Source: Cloeon dipterum (Eukaryota > Arthropoda > Insecta > Ephemeroptera > Baetidae). Taken from it: 64,000 nucleotides of DNA. The notes beneath the pieces were generated by a model. The model saw only the letters and a list, made by a program, of their open reading frames with translations. It made no database searches and was not told where the DNA came from. Shown piece by piece: positions 47,101-59,100 of this stretch; position 1 is the first letter of the stretch, and every line of letters starts with the position of its first letter. A program made the position numbers and the translations under genes. The DNA lies in the NCBI RefSeq assembly GCF_949628265.1, contig NC_088786.1, positions 34,431,681-34,495,680 of the forward strand, read 5' to 3'.

Positions 47101-50100
47101 TGAACTGTATTATTGCGAGGATTGGCTGTAAACTTTGCCGAGATTCGTGCCGCAATGCGTTCGATCCAATAACATTATAATCTGGTTTCAAACTTCAAAC
47201 CAGGATTTAAGTTTCTCATCCGAGGAGTTAAAAGTACAGAATGTAGCGCATATATATTCGTTTTTGGAGTGACTTGCATAGAAGTCACGCAGGATTTTCT
47301 TGTTGCAGCTGGCCTAATATTAATTAAGGTAAAGAAGTTGAATCCAGAGTTCCTTGGCATGGTAAAAAAAATTGACAGCAGAATGCAAAATAAAGCTGAA
47401 AATCAATGTTTTAATTTCAAAAATCACAGCCCTATTTTATTTCTTGCCTTATTTTGATTAAATTTTGACCAAGCAAACTTCACATATTTTATGATTTTTA
47501 AACCAAATAATGTTTTATTTCGGTTGAAACAATTCCCCACATCGAGATCTATTAGCCACCAAGGAACTTTTTATTTCAGGTATTGAAATCCCCTGCTAAA
47601 GAATAAGCAGAGTAAGTTCACCAACTGAAAAGAAATAAAACTTATTAAAGGCCATTTTCTTAAATGTGCTGCGTTAAATTAGCACTAAATGTAGATAAAT
47701 ATTTCTTACGCCTCAACCAAAATGTTATTTAATTTAACACTCTGCAAAAGTCCTAGTAGTTTTATTAGGGACTGAAACGTTTATACGGCCCATGACAACG
47801 TCTTCTTTATATTTTGTATCGAACGCTTGTCATTTTTTGCCTTTCCACGTGTTATTTTAATTGATAATTTCTTTTATTTAAAGAGGAATGATACTGCAAA
47901 AGCCTGGAAAATGCTTGTTGCCAATGCATAAACTCATCCCTTAAGATTCGCAGTTAAAGCCTAAATTGACCTAAGAAGCACTGTAATTTTTCGAGAAAAT
48001 TGGCTGGAAAGTTACCGTGCTTTTCAAATGGTAATGGCTCTCTCCTTACTTGAAATCCGATTTAATTTCAAAACCAAGAGTTTCCCCAATAAGTGGCATA
48101 CACCGTTGGACAGATCTCAACGAGAGGAATCGAAATATGCCAAGAAAATATGCTCAAGCACTGTACATTTTGGAGAAAATTGGCAAAATTTGAATTTTTA
48201 CTGTAGGAAGGTCATTTTTTACTATTGCAAATTGTTGTAAAAAATTTTTATCGATCAATTGTTTATGGCATCCAACAATTTAAATAATTTTCAGTTGTTG
48301 CCCAGTATCATTCCACTTTAAGGAGAGTAAAGTAGTTTACTCTCCTTATTCCACTTTAAATATTAATAAAGTTTGTTGGAGTGCAAGCTCAACACGACTT
48401 TCAACCAGTTAAATATTCAAATGAATGCCCAAAATGCGCTGCATGGCGCCTTCGGAGCTTTCCTCTCTGCTATATATCTGGCAAAGAAATCAAGCTTGGT
48501 CATTGGCAGGGGGGATGCAATACTTTGACGGCGATGTCAAAATCAATCTGCCGATGAAATCTATCAGGCAGCCAGCAGCCGTCCCGTCTCACTCTCCTTC
48601 TCCAGAGAGGGGGGCACGGGGGCCGCGCGGCGAAAACAATACAAATCCGCGTATTAAGATTCAGGCTGTGAGTGAGCAAAAAGGAGCAGGCAGCAGCACA
48701 GCGTTGCGCGGCGGCTCCAAATTTGGGCACCGTCACAATGGGGCCAGTTAGCCGGCCTAGCTATTTTACGCGCGCGCAACACTACACATTTTATTATACG
48801 TATTGCGCGCGGTGCAACCATAACAGCAACAGCAACAGCAGCAGCAGCACATCACCTGAACTCGTTTCTCTCTTTTTCTTTCTCTCGCACTACTCGAGAG
48901 ATCTTGCCCGCCGCCGCGTGAGGGAAATACAAAATGCTGTCGCTCTTTATTTGTTTGCGTGCTGCTCGACGCACCGTCAGAAATGAATTCCCAAGCGCTC
49001 GGCAGCTTGATTATTTATTTATTTATTTATGTAACCGCAACGCGCGCAGGCAAAACCCGACGGCCGGTGCGTGTGCATGTGTGTGCTTTAATCCGCTTAA
49101 TATGCTTAATATGCATTCGGTCCTCGTGCTACCTGCGAGGAATGCGCGAATCATACACTCACTTTCCTGCTCTTTCTAATTACCATCTGGTCAATTATGT
49201 CATGCCGCGTTAGCGTTCTCCGCGGCACTGCTTGTTTTGAAGTGTTTTATGAGTTTCTGCAGCCACTCGGTAGCAGCAGTAGCGGCGGCACACCTGTCTC
49301 CAAACTGCTGTGTGACGACTCCTTTTTGGAAGCGAATCGCAATTTGCTTGAAACATTGTATCTCCAAACCGGTAAAACAATGGAATGCTTTCAAGTTTCA
49401 TAAAAGAAATTAATTGCTTCTTCTTGAGCCGCCGAAAATATAATACCTAACAATAAGAAAGCATTCGCTGAAAAAGTGGAACGTGACAATACTGTGAAAT
49501 TAAACAAATAAATGCATCGGAAACAATTTGTTGTTGCATCGTAGGATAATTTTAACACGAAAAATGGACCAAGGACTTTTGTGAAGTTTTCGACAGATCA
49601 AAAGAGCGGTTAACCCACTCTAAAGAAAAAATTTCCTCGCCAGCCACACCCCAATTCACTGGACGAAAATAGTTTTTGGGTTAAGCCACGAATATTGTTA
49701 ATATACGAGAACATTTCCAGACTCCAGACAATTGGTTCAATTGCAATGTTATTTGGTCCTCATTTTTTTTTTAAATTTTCTCCTGGATTCCATTAACCAC
49801 TTATTTGCTAAAGCCGAAAATGCCCTAATTCATTGTTCACCACCTTTAAAACCCACAAATTTATTTCAATCGAATAACAATTATTTAAGTATTATTTTAT
49901 ACAAAATTTTCATCCATTTTTATTATTTCTGTCAACATTCATAAAATTAAACAGCCTTCCGGTGAAAAAGGGAGCATCGGACGTTTACACAGCGTCGTTT
50001 GGCGAACAGGTGCACGCACGCACGTACGTCTGAAAAGGCGGACGGGCAGTAGCGGGCCGTAATCGCCGTTTTCCGCGTGTATTATTATCGCCGAGAGTGA

Positions 50101-53100
50101 GTAAAATGCAAAATCGAAAGCGAGTGGGCGATCGAGCGAACACGGCGAGCGAGCGAGCGAGAGAGAGAGAAAAGTAGCCATGTTTGGGCGAGCCTTGAAG
50201 CTCATTGTGCGCGCGTGGGTGCAATGAGTCGATCCCAGTGTTTGCTGCACGTGGGACGCGCGCAGCGCATCTGACTTAATGTATCGCGGAATAAGCCGAG
50301 CGTGAGTGTTATTCAATCAAGCGAGCGGACGCAAGAATGAAATTATCAGCAGCGGCTAAGAAAGACGCTCAGTGTGTCTGTGTTGAATGGCGTGTGGTAT
50401 GCTATGCGCGCGTTAAAAGATGCTTTTCTGCATGCGGGCGTGCGGTAGGTCAGTCCTTTGCCCGACGATGGATCATTTAATTACGACCACGCAGCTCTTT
50501 ATCATCTTTTTGCATCTTTCAAACGCAGTACGCTCGCTTCCCACTTGTGCCCGATTAATTTTTTTCTGTTGGGTAAATCGTTCTCTCCAGCAAAACTGCG
50601 GAAGTAGAGAATTCACTTGTCACATGTCAGCTGTTTTCTAATTGTAAGACGTTAAATTGATGTTAATATTCCAATTTTACTTGACCGATTGAGAATGAAA
50701 ACAACTATTGAGTAATTTACAAGTTATGGAGATGGAAAATAATTGTTTTTTAATTAATGCACAATTTTTAAATTTATGTTCCCCACACAGTACAGGCAAT
50801 TGGTAAATTTCTCTCTAGATTGGTTTTATATGTTGCAATTTTTTCACATCTCTTTCAGTTTCTTTCACAGTAATTTGAGTCTTGCATAGGTATTTGGTCA
50901 ACTAAAAAACTAGCTGCAAGTCTATAGATTGCAGAAGAGCGAAGAAAAGGATATTGCTGTTGACAGCACATTGGCAGATATCCAAATTTCTAAAATTTAT
51001 ATATATTTGTGTTTTAGCTATATGTAAAGAAATATACTAAATTATACTTATAGCTATAAATTTATTGACAGAATTAAGTAAAAACCCTTAATAAATAAAT
51101 TGATTTTCAATAAAATATTTAAAAATAAAATTATTTATATTTTGTGTCAAAAATTAAAATAATTTTAAAGGTTTAATAAAAAAACTTATGTTTTATTTAA
51201 TGTTGAAGTAATTAAAATGTTAAAATTATCTAATTTTTTGTTAATTACAGTTTAGCTTACAACTTAAAAAAACCGATTCAATCAAGTTTGGTCAACATAC
51301 CGAATTATAAATGTGTAAAAAAGGAAAAGCATCACTGAATATGTAAATGAAAATTACTAAAAAAAAATCACTTCTTCTCATTAATGGTCAGTCCAACGTT
51401 TTGTCGCTTGAAAGCCAGCTAAATTCTCATTTCCACGACATAAATCATGATCTCCAGAAGCCAAATATAGTTTGAGAAAAAAATTAGCTGCCAATTTTCT
51501 CGTGTGAATTTTGCCTGCATGCAAATTCCCAAACACAAATTTTATGAATTTCCGCATTCAGGAACTATACCAGTCCTTTTCTTCTAAAGATTCCACATAT
51601 TGAAGCAGTCGGAGTATATTAGTGCTCCACATTTGGTCCAATTTGAATTCAGCGAGCGTTCCGTATTTCTACTTTTCTAGTCGCCGCAAAAACAAACACG
51701 CGGCAAGCAGAGGACAATGGCCCGGTGGGGGTGGTTCGTTTGCTGTGACATTTCTCTTAATCTCGCCGACTTTTTTGCCCAGCCGGCGGTACGCTCTCAG
51801 CAATTTTTCGCGTTCCGTCGCGCTTGTTTAGTTCACAGAAATCATGCCGAGGACAATGATGCGCCTCTGGTCGTCGGCAAAAAAGTGGCGAGAGGAACGT
51901 GAGCAGAATTTCACGACCGTGAGAAAAACGCACGCCAACGCGCAAAACGAGCAGGTGAATTTATCAGTCCGCAGATTACGAGTCGTCATTTTACTCAATT
52001 AAAAAAATAAATAAAAAGCCATCCTTTGCCCGGCTGGAGGCTGGAGAGTATACAATTTTTTTATTTTTAAATAAATAATCCGCTCGACCTGTCCTTTTCA
52101 GGCAGCAAAACGCAAACAAGCAGAAAAACGCTGACAGCCCAACGGCACGCAATTCAATATTCATCTCGTCAACATCAAGTTATTATCTTTTTCTCTCGTG
52201 ATGCTGTTCGCTATTGCGTAATGAATTATATCTGGCTGCAAATATCAAATTCACCTCTCGCTAAGCGCGCATGCACGCAGTCTTTTCCAAGTGTTCTCTC
52301 TCTCGCTCTCTCGCTCTCAGTCTGCTTGTCACCGCAGAACAGTGGCAATGGAAAACACCGCGCCAGTCACTCAAATATTCGAGCTCCTAAAGTTTCACAG
52401 GGCTCTCCGTCCGAATCCTCCCGACCCGCGACAGCTTTTTCTCTAAAGAGCAGGGATCTCATTAAAATATCCCTCCTCGCTCTCTTGTCTCTGCGCGCCG
52501 GGAAAATTTAATAATAATAATAATGCTCTCATAACAAAACACCCGTGTTCCCTGACTTTACGAGCAGGCTCTGGACATTTTGAAATAATATAAAAGACAT
52601 TATTTATACAAACTGCTGACAGCTCCAGCCCGAGCGTGAGTTGTTGAAACGCTGCCGCACAGAAACTCAAAAAGCGTCAAAATTTTATGTGCGCTTCTCT
52701 GATTTACAGCCAGAAACTGGCGCTAGGCGAGTTGGCCTGTTCTATTGGCACTTTTAAGAGACTATAGTTGGATATTATCCAAAAAATCCGTCAGCGTGAC
52801 ATTCCGGTGTCAAGATAGCCAATGGTGTGCTAATCGAGCTTAAAGAGAAAAACGAAAAGTGGAAAAATAATTTACCAATAAGTTTTTTTTAAGGAGAAAG
52901 TCGGATTTAATTTTTTGTACAGATGGATGGAATTTGGGCTTGTGGATTTTTTAGATGCATCGCAATGAAGGTCAAGTTCTTAAATTCTTTTTAATTGAAT
53001 AAACATTAACGCACTACTGCTGACTTGGATGATAATAAACAACAATAAATAAAAATTAAGCAATCAATCGATTTAACCGGAGGTATTCTTATTTCTCTGC

Positions 53101-56100
53101 AGTTGATTCTCTGGTTTTGAATTGAATTTGCAGGGGAATTTCTGCTGATGAAGCCTGAGAGGGACCGAAGAAGATGCTGTCCAGTACCAAGAACGTACAA
53201 GATATAAATTTGATAAAATAGGCGACCACTCGAGGTTGTGTTCATATTGAAAATTAATGAAACCAGGCTTCATCCTCGTTGCTTAAAATCGACGTTTTAA
53301 TTTCTCGACCAGTTTCGACGTCATCAAGTACGTCTTAATCATGAGTAAACGACGATTTTAAGCTACGAGGAAGAAGCCTGGTTTTATTTATTTTCAATTT
53401 AAATTTTATTTTTCAAATTTATCTCGTATTCCGCTCAGACTTTTAACTAACTATACTGATTGTGCCATTTGTAGTAAAAAAAATATTTGAAGATATAAAA
53501 TCAACAGTTTTATTTAGTGCTGTGGATGACGACGCAGATGAAATTTGAAATTAGAGATTTTCCAAAACAAAATCCCAAAATTTAATTCATTTGCTGGGAG
53601 GAATAGATATTTTCAGTTGAAAACAAACATAAAAAATGACTACTTATTCCACTACAGAAATCAATTTCTGCCGTTCAAACCTTTTCAATTAAGAACCATG
53701 ACGGTCGTTTAAGGAAAAGTGGCTATTAATGCGCGCGGTATCAAATTTGCCCTAATTGTCGCTCGTGGCGAAAGCCGCGGTGGAGCATCAGACATCATAA
53801 TTCAAGCGCGCGCACGGGCTACCTGAGAGCCGCGCGGCGCAACAAACGTGCCGACAGGTGATAATAAATAACAAGGCGGGGATGCCTTGTCAGACTCCAA
53901 AGTTCGTGTAATCTCGGCCTGCATTATTTCAGCCTGCCAGCGTCCGCCCGTCGGCTGGGTGTGTGTGGTCTGTGCATTTCGATTTCCAGTTCTTTTCTCC
54001 CAGAAAAAAGCGTGCGGCAGAGGGCTCTGCACCGAAGAAGAGGAACCTCCGAATTCCTGTGCTCGCCCAACAAATAAACACTCGCTGCCTTTAGCCACTC
54101 AAAGCGGAACTTTCTCAGAAAGCGGAGGAAAATGGATACTTATTTAAATTCAAAATTGAACATTTTTATTCGATGAATGAGGAAACAGCAGATGCTTCGC
54201 AGCATTCCAGACAATTTTGTCAGAAAGTAAAACGGTTTCTCGTTGCCATGATGTTGAGAGGCTGCGTTGCGTACGAATTAAGTAGCCATTTAATGATGGA
54301 AAATTAGAGTTACGCAGCAGATTGTCGTCGGGAATAACGATGCGAGAGGAAGTGTGCAGAAGTCACAAAGGAGACGGGCATTGTGTTGCTTCCCTGCATG
54401 CTTCTTTGGCCGATAATTGCGCGAATAACAAAGCAGCGAGCACGGGGGGAATAAATCGGCTTAATAAGGGGCCCGCTTGATTACATGCTTGTACCACTCA
54501 CTATTCAGCGTGTTATTGAAGAAAACCACGGGTGGTCCTGACGAATGCGAGATGCACCAAGCTTTAAAACACACACAAGAGAACGGCTGAGAATGTAAGC
54601 TGCTGACCGAATAGAGATTTTGCAGTTGTGTTGCGACCTGATGCCGCGGGAGTTTTTAATCACCACACACAATGATCAAAGAAGGGGCAATTTAAATTAA
54701 TTTTTTTTACTTCTGATGATTTTTTAACCTTCGCACAGCACTTCCCAACAACGCTGAGCAGGCCAGAGAGGAACTTGGGCCCAAAGTGGCCATCTTTTCG
54801 CCTCCCCGTACCAAGTTATTTTATTGAAACGCCAGACATTTGTCCCTAAAGCCACCGGAAAAGTACGTAAAACCAGCGCCGGCGTGCCTCCCAGCCCGTT
54901 GACCTATTTCGAGTCGCTTTATTCTTAACAACCTTTTGCCATTTTCTAACAGTGGGCAGCCATATAGCATTAGATCCCTGAAATATCTCCCATTACCTCA
55001 ACACTCCTGAGAATGCCTTAAAAAAGCAAGCTAGCGAACTGGTTTTAAGTTTTAATGTCTTATAATTTAATTTTCAATTAAAAAGACTTCATTGTAAAAT
55101 AAGTTACTAAAAGTTTGTTTCTAATTTTTCTTAATTCTAAACAATAAAAAATATTCAAGGGATTTAATTTTTTACAAACAATTATTTAAAAAAAACATAA
55201 GACATTTAAATAGGGAAGGATTTTTAGAATGTTTGCACAGTACTTTAAAAATTGAATACATAACGAATTAAAATTATTGATTTTGATAATCTTGGGAAGC
55301 CTGTGAAATTTTCAACTGGACGAAAAATAAATTAGCAATCTCAATTTCGCAAAAAATACCTTTTGTAGCTTAATGTACTCAAATGTCTCATAAAGAGGCA
55401 AAGGAATTTCGTCTCCAGCAGTGCACCAATACAACAATAACCGCGACTCAACCGAAAACTTATTTCTCCGTTCGCGGCTGTCGTTTAATTTATTTACAAA
55501 TTAAATGAGAGAATGTTTCCCATCCTTGGTTAGCGATTTACCTGTGTGCTTTGACGCTGCTGTGCGGCGACGAGAAAGAGAAAAAAGGTTCCGCGATGGA
55601 TGAGAACCGAGAAAAAATAAAAGAGACCCGCCGCCGAGAAAGAGTTTTGTTCTTGCGTTAGGGGAATCCTTTGTTTGTTTTTTCCATCAGCGCAGAAAGA
55701 GGACAAGAGTGTCGCGGCACAGACGTTAATTTTTCATTGATAAGATTTTTAAGAGCTTCAAGAGAATAGTCAAATAAACCTCTGCAGCTGGGAGGCTGGA
55801 GGACATTGAATACCGAACTAATGATTAATATTTACAGTAGATGTAGAACCAAAGATATCAACTGAGCTCAGCTTAAAAAATAAAACCCTCATCTTTACTT
55901 AGAGGACAAAAAATAAATAGTTTTTATTACCCGTGTAAATATTTTTTTAAATACAGCTTTACGGTTAACGCACATCATGTAATGTTTAAAAATGAAGCAT
56001 TGTGCGGCTTGAAAACTGTTATTATGTTTCAAATTAATGCGAAAGTTTTATTTAAAAAGACATTCTCAGCAGAATGCTACTTTGTCTTTGAAAAGCCCAA

Positions 56101-59100
56101 ATTTGCATACTGCGTGCTATGAAGGGAACGAGAGCAGCAGCAGCAGCAGCGAAAGGGGAGTGCAGCGATGACAGAGCGCCAAGCTAAAAATAATACAGAG
56201 ATGTCTTTCCAGTATGTTAATTAAGGATGCAAGCTGTTGCATCAACAGAGTTCCGCTGCCGCGGAAAATGAAGACACGTGCATGACCAACTAAAACAATT
56301 AGCCAAGCGCGCGGAGTGGTAATTTACCAGCGATTTTCGGTCGTTTTCTGCTCGGCTGCAGATTTGTTTGAGCGATCGACACCGCGGGAAGAAGAAAAAA
56401 GGGTTGATGGGCGCGCGTGTTCACGTCTATTTTTGTCACACGCCTAAATAAAACGTGCTTATTTCGGCCGCGAATTGAGTGAGAGCAAGCAGGGAGCATC
56501 GGCGGCGACAGTAAATCTAGCGGCAGACAGCGTCGGGCCATTACCGTCCGCACGTTATTAGGGGAAACAACACAACGTATACCAATTCGAATGCATTATG
56601 TGTGTGTGTGACTCTTCGGAGCTGCTTTGGAGAGCGCTTAGCACAGATTAAAGGGATCCGAGCCGCGCTTAAATAAAGTATAGACACATCAAGTCACAAT
56701 TCATAAATATGCATGACCGCCGAGCGGCTTTGCTTCTCTCTCTCGTGCAATTCCAGGAGCTTTTCTCGCCGACACACTCACTCCCATTGCTCAATAATAA
56801 TAATAATAGCCCTTTCAGCGGTGCTAAATGCTCCGCTTTTCATTATTATGCGCGCAATTTCGCTCGAGTCCTACGTGGGAACGTGCGGTCTTCATAAGAG
56901 CCCTCACATTTATCGGCATCTCTTGATGGGAGCAAAAAATCCGTAATCATATTTTTGCATATTAAATGTTTTGAAATCAAGCTGCGCTGGAATATAATAT
57001 CGTTGAGAACATTTTTTATTGAAGTAGTTCAAGAGATTGAAGAACTTTTCAATTCCCATTTTTTATTTGTTTGACTACAATTAATAATTTCTTCTGTTGG
57101 ACTTTTATTGTAACAATGGGACTCTTTTAACAACGCTGATTCTTATGTAAATTTTGGATAAAAATTCGAAATGGAGGAGAATTCAGGCGGCTGGCGCGCT
57201 GTGCTGACGACCAGGGGTGTGGACAGGTTTCAGGGGCGTGGCAGGCTGATGCGGACCCCGAGCAACCTGCACGCGGAGCCCCCTGGAGTGCATTTCGAGT
57301 CAACCACCTTCTACCAAAAAAACTATCCAGGCTAGTAAAAAAAAATCAACACGAAGGTTTAAAATTAATTTTTTTGTGCATTGAAAGGGCACGAAATTAA
57401 AGAGGACAGCGTGCAGAAGCCATTCAAACGAGCGGACATGCTGGGCTTGAGCGATAAGAAAGTGGACGGCGTGTCGATTTACGCGCAGGACTACCCCAAA
57501 TACCCTGGAGCCGCCTCCGCCGAGCTGCGCCCCAACAAAACCAATCTTCACCCTTTGAGCGGTCAGGTCGTCTCGGAGACTTCGTACTCGAGGGAGTTTG
57601 TCGGGTTTGACGGTGCCTACTCCGATAGGACGGAGCTGATTAGGAAAAGTGACAATCTGCACCCCAGCGACGCTAAGTTAGAAGGGCATTCGGTCACCGC
57701 CTCGGATTTTCGATAGGAAATTAATTAAATTCAATGAATTTCAATAATAAAAAAATATTCATTAAGAGGTATATTATCTATGTGTGCGTTCAAATTCAAT
57801 TCAAAATAATTTTTTATTCCATTAATCCGAAATATGGACAGGTGCGATTTTGGAATGCGTCGAAACATCAATTTAAAACAGCCAAATTAATATGAGTGTC
57901 ACAAAAAAACCATTGAGTGAAATAAATTAGTCAGTCTTTTGCCATGAAACAGTAAAATTCATTCCCTCCCACCTAGAGCGCGTATATTTCAGGAGAGTAA
58001 TTACGATTAAATTGTAAAATTCCACAATAATTTCAAATAAAAAGAAATGGTCTTTGATAACATAAATTTCAAGTAGCTAACAAATACAAAACGCATGAGA
58101 ATATATTTTTAAAATGCCCGGTGACATTATTTGACGCTTTGGATTATTTTCTTCCCACAAAAAATAAATTATTTCTTAAAATCAAGAAAAATAATTGTCA
58201 GTTCTGCCTCTCAGTTCGATAATTCAGCAAACAACGAGTTTGAGAAAAACCACGAATTTAATTCCCGTCTTACCTGACCGAGGTCGAGGGTGATCGTGAC
58301 CCACTGGAAGCGGAGGCCGTTCTGCAGGGTGGGACTCTGCCACCAGCGGTGGGTGCCGTCGATGGCAAGCTCGGCAGGGTGTCTCCTGGCGGTTTCGCGA
58401 GCTTTCGAGTCGCACACAGAGCACTGCGGCTCGCGCTTGGTACTGTGCTCGGCCAGTTTGCAGAAGCGCTCGGGGCCATTCTCGCCGCAGGTGGCATTGC
58501 TGGTGATCATGGCGGTGCTCGCCAGGTTCAGGATCGACGGGAACAGTCCTTCGTCGTCCCTGAACAGGCGTTTCTGCTGCACCGCCTCCACGGAGATGCG
58601 CTCGCGATGCCGTTGCTGCCCCCGGCGTCGTCCTAATTAAACATATTTAAACTTTAGTAAAAAACTGAACATTAAATGTGTAGTTTAAAATTGTTTTAGT
58701 GGGCAATTGACCAGTTGCAAAAACCCTTAGTTATCAAAGCCGCCAACAGATGGCGCAACCACAGACTTTCTTTTAAAAATTTTGTTTTAAGCGGTTTTAA
58801 GGCATTTCCGCTGCGATTTCAGACTCAATCTAGCTATTTAACTTTTTTTAATTAATTTGCTTTTATTTTGACGTGCTGAAAACCAAAATCGGTTCAGCCA
58901 TTCGCCGTAGAAACGTTGGAAAATATTTATTTATTTCAAAAAATAGTTTTTCACGATTCTACGGCGATTGGCTGAACCGATTTTGGTTTTCAGCACGTCA
59001 AAAATTAGCAAAATAATTGAAGAATGCACAGTAGCTAGATTGAGTCTGAAATCGCAGCGGAAGCGCCTTAAAATCGAAAGTCTACGGTGGCGCCATCTGT

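Larger units (their letters stand above)
40763..58273 (-). other. wb: wb intron 2, 17.5 kb with nested gene, mobile elements and GC islands
   Basis: The intron splits the LN domain. It contains the SAXO-like gene (57171-57716), a TTAA-flanked TIR element (47882-48318), a hairpin element (53246-53398) and alternating AT-rich and GC-richer blocks. GC-richer blocks at about 42000-43900, 46000-47200, 48400-50600, 51600-52700, 53700-54900 and 55400-56900 hold GAGA-type repeats and CAG runs but no exon I could support. They are candidate enhancers of wb. Confidence 0.5.
39854..58632 (-). other. wb: wb exons 2-4: laminin N-terminal (LN) domain
   Basis: Exons are 58632-58274, 40762-40520 and 40159-39854. 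LN signatures are [43 protein letters not shown] near residue 85, [39 protein letters not shown] and [19 protein letters not shown], which leads into the first LE repeat. LN domains drive laminin polymerisation. A 17.5-kb intron separates exons 2 and 3. Confidence 0.93.
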
